Shown here piece by piece: positions 7,188-14,987 of a DNA stretch of 17,429 nucleotides; the stretch's first letter is position 1, and each line of letters begins with the position of its first letter. The position numbers were made by a program, and so were the translations under genes. The stretch lies in contig CAZEMR010000062.1 of NCBI GenBank assembly GCA_964513465.1, forward strand, positions 1 to 17,429, read 5' to 3'. The notes beneath the pieces were generated by a model. The model was not told where the DNA came from, did no database searches, and was given only the letters and a program-made list of their open reading frames with translations. The DNA comes from CAZEMR01 sp964513465 (GTDB lineage Bacteria > Bacteroidota > Ignavibacteria > Kapaibacteriales > UBA2268).

Positions 7188-8795
7188 ATGAATCGTTTCA
7201 AATCAAGGATTTCGACCAAAACTCCAGCTTACAAAGAGAATTTCGAGTATTCCCGCGAAATAACCTCACGGCTGCGGGAACGCCTCAGCGAAGTCAAATC
7301 CGGGGGCCCGGAAAAATACCGCCAGAAGCATATCGAACGCGGCAAACTACTTGTCCGCGACCGCATCAAATTACTCTGCGACCGCGATACGCCATTCCTG
7401 GAGCTTTCCGCGCTTGCGGCCTGGGATATGTACGACGGCGCAGCGCCCTCGGCCGGTATGGTCACCGGAGTTGGGGTAGTCAAGGGCCGCGAATGCATGA
7501 TTGTGGCCAACGACGCCACGGTCAAGGGCGGCACATACTTCCCGATGACTATTAAAAAGCATGTCCGCGCCCAGGAGGTTGCTCTGCAGAACAGGTTGCC
7601 CTGTATATATTTAGTCGATTCCGGCGGGATATTCCTGCCATTCCAGTCCGAAACATTCCCTGACCGCGACCACTTCGGGAAAATATTTTATAATCAGGCG
7701 CGGCTATCGGCAGAAAACATACCCCAGATCGCCTGCGTAATGGGATCGTGCACCGCGGGCGGAGCATACGTACCGGCGATGAGCGACGAAACTATTATGG
7801 TGCGCAACCAGGCTACGATATTCATCGGCGGGCCGCCGCTCGTTAAGGCCGCCACCGGCGAAGTCGTTACCGACGAAGAGCTTGGCGGGGCGGATGTGCA
7901 TTGCAAAATTTCCGGCGTATCCGATCATTACGCACAGAACGACGAGCACGCAATCGAAATCTGCCGCAATATTATCGAGAACTGCAATAAAGAATCAAAA
8001 TTCGACATCGGCCGCGACGAACCCGAAGAGCCGTATTACGACCCGGAAGAGATTTACGGAATTATGCCCAAAAACGTACGCACCCCCTTCGATATTCGCG
8101 AGATAATCGCTCGCATGGTTGATGGCAGCCGCTTTCAGGAATTCAAGGAAACCTATGGCACTTCAATTATTACGGGATTTGCCCGGCTTATGGGCTATCC
8201 GGTGGGCATTCTCGGCAATAATGGCGTGCTGTTCAGCGAATCCAGCCTTAAAGGCGCGCATTTTATAGAATTATGCACAATTCGCAAAATCCCCCTTTTA
8301 TTTTTGCAGAATATCACCGGCTTTATTGTCGGCAAAAAATACGAGCACGGCGGTATCGCCCGCGACGGCGCGAAGCTCGTGCATGCGGTGGCCAACGCCG
8401 ACGTGCCCAAATTTACCGTCATAGTCGGCGGCAGCTACGGAGCAGGAAATTATGCCATGTGCGGACGCGGCTACGACCCCCGGCTGCTCTGGATGTGGCC
8501 TCACGGCCGGATATCCGTAATGGGCGGCGAACAGGCAGCGGACGTATTGGCAACCGTCAAGATAAAGCAGCTCGAGCGCTCTGGCAAGGAGCTGAGCCAG
8601 CAAGAGATCGACGCCATTCGCCAGCCGATTATAGATAAATACGAAGAAGAGGCATCTCCGTATTACAGCACGGCCAGGCTGTGGGACGACGGAGTGATCG
8701 ATCCGCTGGATACCCGTACGGCGCTTGGCCTGGGGATATCAATGTCGCTTAATTCGTCGATTCCCGACCAGAGATATGGAGTATTCCGGATGTAA
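7188..8795 (+). CDS. mccB: Methylcrotonyl-CoA carboxylase, carboxyltransferase (beta) subunit
   Basis: At 535 residues it is the usual length for the MCC beta subunit. It transfers CO2 from carboxybiotin to 3-methylcrotonyl-CoA, a step of leucine and isovalerate breakdown in the cytoplasm. Sequence support: FPDRDHFGKIFYNQARLSA at ~157-175 is characteristic of MCC rather than propionyl-CoA carboxylase. The N-terminal half has the oxyanion loop GSCTAGGAY (~186-194) and the LGGADVH block (~232-238). The C-terminal crotonase-fold half has GNNGVLFSESSLKGAHFI (~343-360), NITGFIVG, GGSYGAGNYAMCGR (~414-427), MWP and VMGGEQAADVL, and the protein ends in IPDQRYGVFRM. The ATG at 7188 has no good Shine-Dalgarno, which is common in Bacteroidota. 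It is first in a same-strand cluster with a hydratase, a biotin carboxylase and a carrier protein. A related branched acyl-CoA substrate such as geranyl-CoA cannot be excluded. Confidence 0.93.
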   Translation: MNRFKSRISTKTPAYKENFEYSREITSRLRERLSEVKSGGPEKYRQKHIERGKLLVRDRIKLLCDRDTPFLELSALAAWDMYDGAAPSAGMVTGVGVVKGRECMIVANDATVKGGTYFPMTIKKHVRAQEVALQNRLPCIYLVDSGGIFLPFQSETFPDRDHFGKIFYNQARLSAENIPQIACVMGSCTAGGAYVPAMSDETIMVRNQATIFIGGPPLVKAATGEVVTDEELGGADVHCKISGVSDHYAQNDEHAIEICRNIIENCNKESKFDIGRDEPEEPYYDPEEIYGIMPKNVRTPFDIREIIARMVDGSRFQEFKETYGTSIITGFARLMGYPVGILGNNGVLFSESSLKGAHFIELCTIRKIPLLFLQNITGFIVGKKYEHGGIARDGAKLVHAVANADVPKFTVIVGGSYGAGNYAMCGRGYDPRLLWMWPHGRISVMGGEQAADVLATVKIKQLERSGKELSQQEIDAIRQPIIDKYEEEASPYYSTARLWDDGVIDPLDTRTALGLGISMSLNSSIPDQRYGVFRM

Positions 8796-8832
8796 TAAAG
8801 ATTGCATTTTCATTAAATTTAGTTTATATTTA

Positions 8833-8861
8833 TTGAAATTGATTTTGCATATCTTTATTCT
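8833..8861 (+). promoter_or_regulatory. Possible internal promoter before the hydratase gene
   Basis: TTGAAA (8833-8838), a 17-base spacer and TATTCT (8856-8861). It lies in the unusually long 92-base gap between mccB and the hydratase, which also lacks a terminator. A weak prediction in AT-rich sequence. Confidence 0.3.
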
Positions 8862-8887
8862 CATTCCAAATAATAAAGTAGTTAGTT

Positions 8888-9688
8888 ATGAATTATTTCC
8901 CGGAATACGACACAATAATTATTGATCGTGAAGAAAACGTCGCACGGATTACTCTCAACCGGCCGGACGTTCATAATGCATTCAATAACGAATTAATCGA
9001 CGAACTGTTCGACGTTTTCACCCGTCTGAAACAGGCAGAAGACATCCGCTGTATCGTGCTCACCGGTGCTGGCAAGTCATTCTGCGCGGGTGCCGATCTT
9101 AACTGGATGAAGGGCGTCGTGAATTATACATATCGCCAGAATTATGATGAATCGCTCAAGCTCGCTCGGCTGATGCATCTGATATTCACCCACCGCAAAC
9201 CTGTGATCGCCCGCGTGAATGGCGCAGCAATCGGCGGGGGAGTGGGGCTGATGTCGGTTTGCGATATATTAATCGCTTCGGAAACCGCAAAATTCGGTCT
9301 CAGCGAGGTGCGGCTCGGACTGGTTCCGGCTGCCATATCTCCATTTGTGATGAGCCGGATCGGTCAGGCGCGAGCGCGCGAATTATTTATCACAGGCGAG
9401 CGCATCGATGCCAGGCGCGCAGTCGAGATCGGGCTTATAAATTACGCAGTGCCGCCATCCGCGCTCGACGCAGCAGTCGACGAAAAGGTGGGCATGATAA
9501 TCCGCAACGGCCCTCGCGCAGTGCAGACCGTCAAGCGCATGATATACGAAGTATCGCAGATGAAATACAGCGAAACACTCGAGTACAATGCTGAGATTAT
9601 CGCCAATCTCCGCGTAAGCGAGGAGGGCCAGGAGGGAATGAACGCATTCCTCGAAAAGCGGAAGCCTTATTGGGTCAAAGATGAATAA
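8888..9688 (+). CDS. liuC: Enoyl-CoA hydratase/isomerase family, probable methylglutaconyl-CoA hydratase
   Basis: A 266-residue crotonase-fold protein. Motifs: SFCAGADLNWMK (~64-75) and NGAAIGGGVGL (~111-121) form the oxyanion hole. SEVRLGLVPAAISPFV (~139-154) contains the catalytic Glu at 140. The TGERIDARRAVEIGL block (~169-183) is typical of the family. The position of the other crotonase Glu, just after GGG-V, is Gly (G120), as I recall for LiuC-type enzymes. The expected reaction is hydration of 3-methylglutaconyl-CoA to HMG-CoA, directly after the carboxylase step. Its position between the carboxyltransferase and biotin carboxylase genes supports this assignment, and LNWMK with AAISP fits LiuC better than generic beta-oxidation hydratases. 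The downstream biotin carboxylase gene starts 25 bases after its stop, so the two are probably co-transcribed. Confidence 0.87.
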   Translation: MNYFPEYDTIIIDREENVARITLNRPDVHNAFNNELIDELFDVFTRLKQAEDIRCIVLTGAGKSFCAGADLNWMKGVVNYTYRQNYDESLKLARLMHLIFTHRKPVIARVNGAAIGGGVGLMSVCDILIASETAKFGLSEVRLGLVPAAISPFVMSRIGQARARELFITGERIDARRAVEIGLINYAVPPSALDAAVDEKVGMIIRNGPRAVQTVKRMIYEVSQMKYSETLEYNAEIIANLRVSEEGQEGMNAFLEKRKPYWVKDE

Positions 9689-9702
9689 TTATATATAAAA
9701 TC

Positions 9703-9706
9703 GGAG
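9703..9706 (+). promoter_or_regulatory. Shine-Dalgarno supporting a TTG start
   Basis: GGAG (within GGAGCAGG) lies seven bases before the TTG at 9714. It supports TTG as the real start, because the encoded protein begins with the invariant biotin carboxylase N-terminus, leaving no room for a later ATG. Confidence 0.7.
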
Positions 9707-9713
9707 CAGGAAT

Positions 9714-11216
9714 TTGATCCGTAAAATTTTAATTGCTAACCGAAGCGAGATCGCATGCCGGGTGATCCGCTCCGCACGCGAGCTCGGACTCGGCACAGTT
9801 GCGGTTTATTCGGAGATCGATCGCAATTCGTTGCATGTGCAGCTCGCCGACGAAGCCGTATGCATCGGCCCCGCCCCGGCAAATGAATCATATCTCAATA
9901 TGCAGGCAGTTATCGCGGCCGCCCGCGACACCGGATGCGACGCTGTTCATCCGGGCTATGGCTTTTTATCCGAAAATTATGTTTTTAATAAAAAAGTACG
10001 CGATGCCGGGCTGATATTCATCGGTCCGCAGCCCGAAGCTATGGCGCTGCTGGGCTCGAAGGTGCAATCGCGTCTGACAATGATCGACGCCGGAGTGCCT
10101 GTAATTCCAGGAATGAAAGGGAGTTCGCGTGACCTAACCGAATTCGAACAGGCCGCCGAGGAAATGGGCTATCCCGTTTTGATCAAAGCATCGGCCGGCG
10201 GCGGCGGCAAGGGTATGCGTGTGGTTCACCGCCGCGAGCAGCTAAAAAGCGCGGTTGAATCGTCCATGCGCGAATCGCTCTCGGCATTCGGCAGCGATGA
10301 AGTATTTCTCGAGAAGTATATCGAATCGCCCCGGCATGTCGAGATCCAGGTCGCCGCGGACGAGCACGGCAACGCAGTTTATTTGTTCGAGCGGGAATGC
10401 TCGATTCAGCGACGGCATCAGAAAATTATCGAGGAAGCGCCTTCGCCGGCGATGACGCCTGAATTGCGCAAGAAAATGGGTGAGACTGCCGTAAATGTCG
10501 TCAAGGCAACAAATTATACAAATGCCGGGACAGTCGAATTTCTGGTAGATAAAGACCTCAATCATTATTTTCTCGAAGTAAATGCACGAATCCAGGTGGA
10601 ACATCCCGTAACCGAGATGACCACAGGGGTCGATCTTGTTAAGGTCCAGATTGCAATCGCCAATGGCCAGGAGCTGCCTTTTCGCCAGAGCGACCTAAGC
10701 CAGCGCGGCCACGCAATCGAGTGCCGGATTTATGCCGAGGACGGAGATAATAATTTTATGCCGTCATCAGGTAAAATATTATACCTTCGCGAACCCAAAG
10801 GCCCGGGCGTTCGCTACGATTCGGGAGTTTTCACGGGAGCTGAAGTACCTGTTTTTTACGATCCGATTCTCGCTAAGTTAATCGTTTGGGGCAGCGACCG
10901 CGAGGAAGCCCGCAAGCGGATGATACTTGCGCTCAAGGATAACGCAATACTCGGCGTAAAGACCTCGATCCCGTTCATGACCGAGGCGCTTTCGCATCCG
11001 GAATTCATTGCCGGGAATACGTTTACGGATTTCATTGAAAAGCATATGGCCGAACCAGCGCAGCCTGATGAAGACACGATAAAAATGGCAATGGTCGCTG
11101 CGGCTATTCATCAGCGCGAATCGCGATCGGCGAATGGCAACGGCACCGTCGAATCCCGCGGCATACCTACCCCATGGGAGTCCGTGGGAAGCTGGGAAAT
11201 TGCAGGAAATTATTAA
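9714..11216 (+). CDS. accC: Biotin carboxylase subunit of the acyl-CoA (methylcrotonyl-CoA) carboxylase
   Basis: A 500-residue enzyme that carboxylates biotin on the carrier protein using ATP and bicarbonate. It starts with TTG after GGAG, and the first residues (IRKILIANRSEIACRVIR) are the family N-terminus. Domains: biotin carboxylase N domain ~1-115; ATP-grasp ~116-330 with glycine loop KASAGGGGKGMR (~158-169); C domain ~335-445. Active-site residues line up by position with the E. coli AccC numbering I know: K116, E288, N290, R292, Q294, E296 and R338 are all present. The ~50 residues after the C domain exceed standalone AccC (about 450) and end in a PTPWESVGSWEIAG stretch that resembles the linker to the BT domain in fused MCC alpha subunits. 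The biotin carrier follows 20 bases later. It may also serve other carboxyltransferases, as shared subunits are known in some bacteria. Confidence 0.9.
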   Translation: MIRKILIANRSEIACRVIRSARELGLGTVAVYSEIDRNSLHVQLADEAVCIGPAPANESYLNMQAVIAAARDTGCDAVHPGYGFLSENYVFNKKVRDAGLIFIGPQPEAMALLGSKVQSRLTMIDAGVPVIPGMKGSSRDLTEFEQAAEEMGYPVLIKASAGGGGKGMRVVHRREQLKSAVESSMRESLSAFGSDEVFLEKYIESPRHVEIQVAADEHGNAVYLFERECSIQRRHQKIIEEAPSPAMTPELRKKMGETAVNVVKATNYTNAGTVEFLVDKDLNHYFLEVNARIQVEHPVTEMTTGVDLVKVQIAIANGQELPFRQSDLSQRGHAIECRIYAEDGDNNFMPSSGKILYLREPKGPGVRYDSGVFTGAEVPVFYDPILAKLIVWGSDREEARKRMILALKDNAILGVKTSIPFMTEALSHPEFIAGNTFTDFIEKHMAEPAQPDEDTIKMAMVAAAIHQRESRSANGNGTVESRGIPTPWESVGSWEIAGNY

Positions 11217-11236
11217 AATAATCCGGATATATATTT

Positions 11237-11740
11237 ATGGAAATCAAATTCAATAACGAAATCCACGAGATTATCCCTGAAAAACGCGATGACGGATTTG
11301 TGGCCACAATCGGTGGAGAAATTTTCGACGCAAAAGCCACCGCCGCCAACGCCAATACGATAATATTCCGCCGCGGAGGCCGCACATTTGCAGCGTTTGC
11401 GGCACAGGATGCGGAGAATTATTACGTCGTGATCGATGGTAGGCCATTTGTATTCGAAAAACCGAAGGATGAGGAAAAATCATTCGAATCCGCAGCCGAT
11501 AACGGAAACCGACAGGACGTGACCACTCCGATGCCCGGCTCGGTCGTAAAAGTAGAAGTCGAAGTAGGTCAGGAGGTTAAGGAGGGCGATCCACTTGTAA
11601 TAGTCGAGGCGATGAAGATGGAGACTTCGCTATTTGCATCGATCGACGGAGTGGTGACAAAAATATCCGCCACAGCAGGCGAGCAGGTCGATTCGGACAC
11701 GGTTCTTGTCGTGGTCGAAAAGCCCGATTCCGAAGAATAA
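11237..11740 (+). CDS. Biotin carboxyl carrier protein with BT-like N-terminal domain (detached half of MCC alpha)
   Basis: A 167-residue protein. Residues ~95-162 form a biotinyl domain: TTPMPGSVVKVEVEVG, then EAMKMET with the biotin-attachment lysine at 127, and a GVVTKISATAGEQV strand. Residues 1-~75 look like a beta-rich domain matching the BT (coupling) region found in fused alpha subunits, joined by an acidic linker (~76-93). It carries carboxybiotin between the biotin carboxylase and the carboxyltransferase encoded upstream. Together with the preceding 500-residue protein it adds up to about the length and domain order of a single MCC alpha subunit. The gene starts 20 bases after the biotin carboxylase stop, so translation is likely coupled. 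No terminator is visible before the next promoter. Confidence 0.88.
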   Translation: MEIKFNNEIHEIIPEKRDDGFVATIGGEIFDAKATAANANTIIFRRGGRTFAAFAAQDAENYYVVIDGRPFVFEKPKDEEKSFESAADNGNRQDVTTPMPGSVVKVEVEVGQEVKEGDPLVIVEAMKMETSLFASIDGVVTKISATAGEQVDSDTVLVVVEKPDSEE

Positions 11741-11754
11741 ATATATATAAGAAT

Positions 11755-11785
11755 TTGAAAATTATGGCTTAATTTAATAGCTTTG
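11755..11785 (+). promoter_or_regulatory. Bacteroidota-type promoter of sucC
   Basis: TTG (11755-11757), 20 bases, then TAGCTTTG (11778-11785), which fits the -33/-7 consensus TTG-N19/20-TAnnTTTG exactly. Transcription would start near 11790, about 70 bases before the ATG. Confidence 0.6.
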
Positions 11786-11858
11786 CATAGTTGCATACCA
11801 TAATCAGGCAAGGAATGTTTATACCAATAAATTTTCTCACAAATCGAAGAGTCCGCTT

Positions 11859-13094
11859 ATGAAAATCCATGAGTATCAGGCCAAAAACCTTCTCAACAAA
11901 TTCGGAGTGCCGGTTTTGTTCAGCCGGGTCGTATTCACCGCAGAAGACGCCGGCAAAATCGCATTCGAAGATTTTACGTCTCAGGACAAAAATGTAATCG
12001 TAATGAAGGCCCAGGTTCATGCCGGCGGCCGCGGTAAAGGCGTCATTCACGACATCGAAAGCGGCAAACCCATCTCCGTGGGCAGCAAAGAAGTGCGCGG
12101 AGTAAATATACTCAAAGGCGGAAACGTGGCCGACAAAGCGTATAACTACGCCAAGTCAATGCTCGGCAATAAACTTGTTACAATCCAGACCGGCGAGGCA
12201 GGCAGCGTTGTGAGACGTCTGCTGCTTGAGGAAGGCGTCAGCATAGCCAAAGAATTCTATGCCGGCATCGTGCTCGATCGACAGACCGGTATGAACACAG
12301 TCATGGTATCGACCGAGGGCGGAGTCGAAATCGAAAAAGTCGCCGAAGAAACTCCCGAAAAAATACTGAAAGAAGCTATCGATCCCGGAATCGGATTCCA
12401 GGGCTATCAGGCCAGAAGGCTTGCTTTCGGACTCGGACTCGAGGGTCAGGCATTCAAGAGCTTTATTAAATTTATTCCGAAATTAATCAAAGCATACGAA
12501 GATCTGGACTGCAGTCTGCTTGAGATCAACCCGCTGGTGCTGACCGCCGATAACGAAATGATCGCGCTCGACGCAAAAATGAATTTCGACGACAACGCGA
12601 TGTTCCGCCATCCGGATTACTCCGATTTGCGCGATACGGACGAAGAAGAGCCGCTCGAGGTCGAGGCTTCGAAATTCGATCTTAATTATATCAAGCTGGA
12701 CGGAAACGTAGGCTGTATGGTCAACGGCGCCGGTCTGGCGATGGCAACGATGGACCTGATCAAGCTTTCCGGTGGCAATCCCGCGAACTTCCTTGATGTT
12801 GGCGGAGGAGCCAATGTTGAGCGTATCGCAAACGCATTCAGGATTATGATGAGCGACCGGAATGTCCGCGCTGTGCTGATCAATATCTTCGGCGGAATCG
12901 TGCGTTGCGACAAGGTGGCCGACGGCATCGTCGAGGCGCTCAAAAAGGTCGAGGTCGATGTGCCTGTTATCGTACGGCTCGACGGCACCAAAGCCAAAGA
13001 GGGCGCCAATACTCTGAAGGCATCGGGCCTTGAGTTCAAAGTCGCGAAAAACTTCGAAGACGCTGCGAAAAAAGTAGCCGAAGTAGTTAAATAA
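11859..13094 (+). CDS. sucC: Succinate-CoA ligase (succinyl-CoA synthetase), beta subunit
   Basis: A 411-residue protein, slightly longer than the usual ~390. With the alpha subunit it interconverts succinyl-CoA and succinate with nucleotide phosphorylation, in the TCA cycle. The N-terminal ATP-grasp part starts MKIHEYQAKNLLNKFGVP and contains KAQVHAGGRGKG (~50-61), a VMVSTEGGVEIE strand (~148-158), LEINPL (~221-226) and DAKMNFDD (~238-245). The C-terminal ligase domain has GNVGCMVNGAGLAMATMD (~282-299), GGNPANFLDVGGGA (~305-318), and NIFGGIVRCDKVADGI (~342-357). The extra length lies mainly in an N-terminal region and an acidic segment near 259-270. A separate promoter and a strong terminator suggest it is transcribed alone. 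The alpha-subunit gene sucD is not adjacent; the next gene is on the other strand. Confidence 0.94.
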   Translation: MKIHEYQAKNLLNKFGVPVLFSRVVFTAEDAGKIAFEDFTSQDKNVIVMKAQVHAGGRGKGVIHDIESGKPISVGSKEVRGVNILKGGNVADKAYNYAKSMLGNKLVTIQTGEAGSVVRRLLLEEGVSIAKEFYAGIVLDRQTGMNTVMVSTEGGVEIEKVAEETPEKILKEAIDPGIGFQGYQARRLAFGLGLEGQAFKSFIKFIPKLIKAYEDLDCSLLEINPLVLTADNEMIALDAKMNFDDNAMFRHPDYSDLRDTDEEEPLEVEASKFDLNYIKLDGNVGCMVNGAGLAMATMDLIKLSGGNPANFLDVGGGANVERIANAFRIMMSDRNVRAVLINIFGGIVRCDKVADGIVEALKKVEVDVPVIVRLDGTKAKEGANTLKASGLEFKVAKNFEDAAKKVAEVVK

Positions 13095-13115
13095 TATATA
13101 TTTATATGAAATACA

Positions 13116-13162
13116 AAAGGGATTGCCTGCGAAATCGGGCGATCCCTTTGTTGATGTTTTTT
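13116..13162. terminator. Probably bidirectional terminator between convergent sucC and kinase genes
   Basis: AAAGGGATTGCC (13116-13127) pairs with GGCGATCCCTTT (13138-13149) with one wobble over a 10-base loop. A T run follows at 13156-13162 on the plus strand, and an interrupted T-rich tail follows on the minus strand. The gap between the two convergent stop codons is 75 bases. Confidence 0.8.
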
Positions 13163-13169
13163 AAAAATA

Positions 13170-14807
13170 TTACATCAGTGGAAATTCATCATCATCGGCC
13201 GCGGGCAGGGTGAAAGAAAAAGACGAGCCTTCGCCGACCTGGCTTTCAGCCCAGATGCGCCCGCCATGCTTTTCGATAAATTCCCTGCAAAGCAATAGGC
13301 CGAGTCCGCTGCCGCGCCCGCGATGGTCGCCCGAGCGAATATCGTGATTTTCGACCGAAAACAGCTTGCCGAGATTTTCGGGGCTGATTCCTGCGCCGGT
13401 GTCGGAAATTGTGATTGTGATCATATCGCCGCTTTTATGCGCTGTAATTCGGATAGTACCCTCTTCGTCCATAAATTTGACGGCGTTCGAAATCAGATTC
13501 TGGAGCACGCTAACAATCATTTTGTAGTCTATACGGACAAGATTATTGACGGCGACTTCGTTTGCAATATGTATCTTTTTTTGCTCGAGCTGATTTTTAT
13601 GCATATACAAAGTATTGAAAACGAGCTCGCTAATATCGTGAATTTCCGGAGCGAATGCCGAATTTCCGCTCTGAAGTGTAGACCATTCGAGCAGATTATC
13701 AAGCAGCCCGAAAAGCATTTTTGCGGATTCATTCAGTGTTTTCGATTTTTCTTCAAGCTCCTCGATCGTGAGATCATTAAATCCTGAGAAAAGCACATCG
13801 GAATTCTTCAGGAATCCCTCGAACGAAGACCGCAGATTGTGAGTGATTATCGAAAAAAATTTCTCTTTTTGAGCGATTAATTCACGCATTTCACGGTGGT
13901 AGCTTATTCTCTCGCGCAGATCGCGGCAGACCAGAAGCACTGCGTCCTGTTCGTGGAATTCAATGCCTGTGCTGCTGATTTCCAGTCGGATGCTTTCTCC
14001 TTTGCTACCGCGAAAATCGGCTTCGCTGAGCTCTCCGCTGTTTTCTATCAGAAAATCTTTTAATTGAATCGGCGAGCCTTCCGCGAAATAAGAGGCAATA
14101 TTATCGCCGATAAATTCGTGGGGCGATTTTTCGAAAAGAGCTGCGGCTGTGATATTGCAATCGAGAATTATTCCGGTATTGGAAATCACGAACATCGGAT
14201 CGTGTGCCATCGAGAATATCGCGCTATAATTCGCCCGGCCGGATATGGTTTCGCGTTCCAGAGTTTTGATGCGGTTAATATCGCTTATTACCAGCCTGTA
14301 GAATTGTTTTTCGCGTGGAAGTCGTGCTATTGCAGAGCCTTCGAACAGCGAATAAAAATTCTTGTTATTAATCCGTAGTGTGATTTCTGCGCGTGTTTTC
14401 GATTCGCCCGAAATCATCTTCAGCCGGAAATGGTGGAAATCATCCTGAGAGTCGCGATGTATAAATTGAGTAATGAACTGATCTTCGATTTTTTTGACCG
14501 GCAGGTCGAAATATGCCGATGCAGTATTATTAGCGCGAATGATCAGCCCCTGGTCGGTGATTATCAGATATCCCACCGGAGCATTTTTGAAAAGATCGGA
14601 ATATTCATTGCGGGTTCGCTCCAATTCGAGCTGGGTATTGCGTAGCTCTTCGTTCTGAAGCTCTAACTCTATCTGGTGCACACGCAATTCGTGAATGATC
14701 CGGTCTTTGTCCTGACTTCTGAGGAATTCATTATCCGGAGCGTTTCGTTTGAAGTAATTTTCCGCTTTTTCACGATATCCAGAAAAATTTTTTTCTTCGT
14801 CTGACAT
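13170..14807 (-). CDS. Soluble PAS-PAS sensor histidine kinase
   Basis: A 545-residue protein without signal peptide or membrane segment, so cytoplasmic. Order: a helical N-terminal stretch with IIHELRVHQIELELQNEELR (~37-56), typical before PAS domains; PAS 1 ~67-180 (LFKNAPVGYLIITDQG); PAS 2 ~192-300 (FSMAHDPMFVISNTG); a dimerisation/phosphoacceptor segment with IITHNLRSS (~320-328), His at 323; then an ATPase domain with N box LQNLISNAVKF (~435-445), G1 SDTGAGI (~468-474), and G2 GRGSGLGL (~497-504). It would autophosphorylate at H323 and pass phosphate to a response regulator, none of which is encoded nearby. The residue after the His is Asn where Glu/Asp is usual. A palindrome overlaps its predicted -10 box. 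The ligand or signal sensed by the PAS domains cannot be read from the sequence. Confidence 0.9.
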   Translation of the reverse strand: MSDEEKNFSGYREKAENYFKRNAPDNEFLRSQDKDRIIHELRVHQIELELQNEELRNTQLELERTRNEYSDLFKNAPVGYLIITDQGLIIRANNTASAYFDLPVKKIEDQFITQFIHRDSQDDFHHFRLKMISGESKTRAEITLRINNKNFYSLFEGSAIARLPREKQFYRLVISDINRIKTLERETISGRANYSAIFSMAHDPMFVISNTGIILDCNITAAALFEKSPHEFIGDNIASYFAEGSPIQLKDFLIENSGELSEADFRGSKGESIRLEISSTGIEFHEQDAVLLVCRDLRERISYHREMRELIAQKEKFFSIITHNLRSSFEGFLKNSDVLFSGFNDLTIEELEEKSKTLNESAKMLFGLLDNLLEWSTLQSGNSAFAPEIHDISELVFNTLYMHKNQLEQKKIHIANEVAVNNLVRIDYKMIVSVLQNLISNAVKFMDEEGTIRITAHKSGDMITITISDTGAGISPENLGKLFSVENHDIRSGDHRGRGSGLGLLLCREFIEKHGGRIWAESQVGEGSSFSFTLPAADDDEFPLM

Positions 14808-14851
14808 TTGTTTTATTAATTCATCTTATATTTGGTTTTCCATAATTAACT

Positions 14852-14866
14852 AAGCTATTTTAGCTT
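14852..14866. repeat. Short perfect palindrome with T8 tail between divergent genes
   Basis: AAGCTA-TTT-TAGCTT followed on the plus strand by T8 (14865-14872). It overlaps the predicted -10 of the kinase promoter on the minus strand. It could be an operator, or a weak AT-rich terminator for plus-strand transcripts. Confidence 0.6.
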
Positions 14867-14885
14867 TTTTTTACTTAATAATCAA
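14857..14885 (-). promoter_or_regulatory. Putative promoter of the histidine kinase
   Basis: On the minus strand, TTGATT (14885-14880), a 17-base spacer, then TAAAAT (14862-14857). A start near 14850 would give a leader of about 43 bases before the ATG at 14807. Confidence 0.4.
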
Positions 14886-14987
14886 ATTAAATCTGCTGCT
14901 GGTGCGTTGAATATTTCGTTAATACTCATAAATGTCATATTTTGCGAATTGGTTTTTAGGTAATTCACGCTCAGCTATATATATAAA

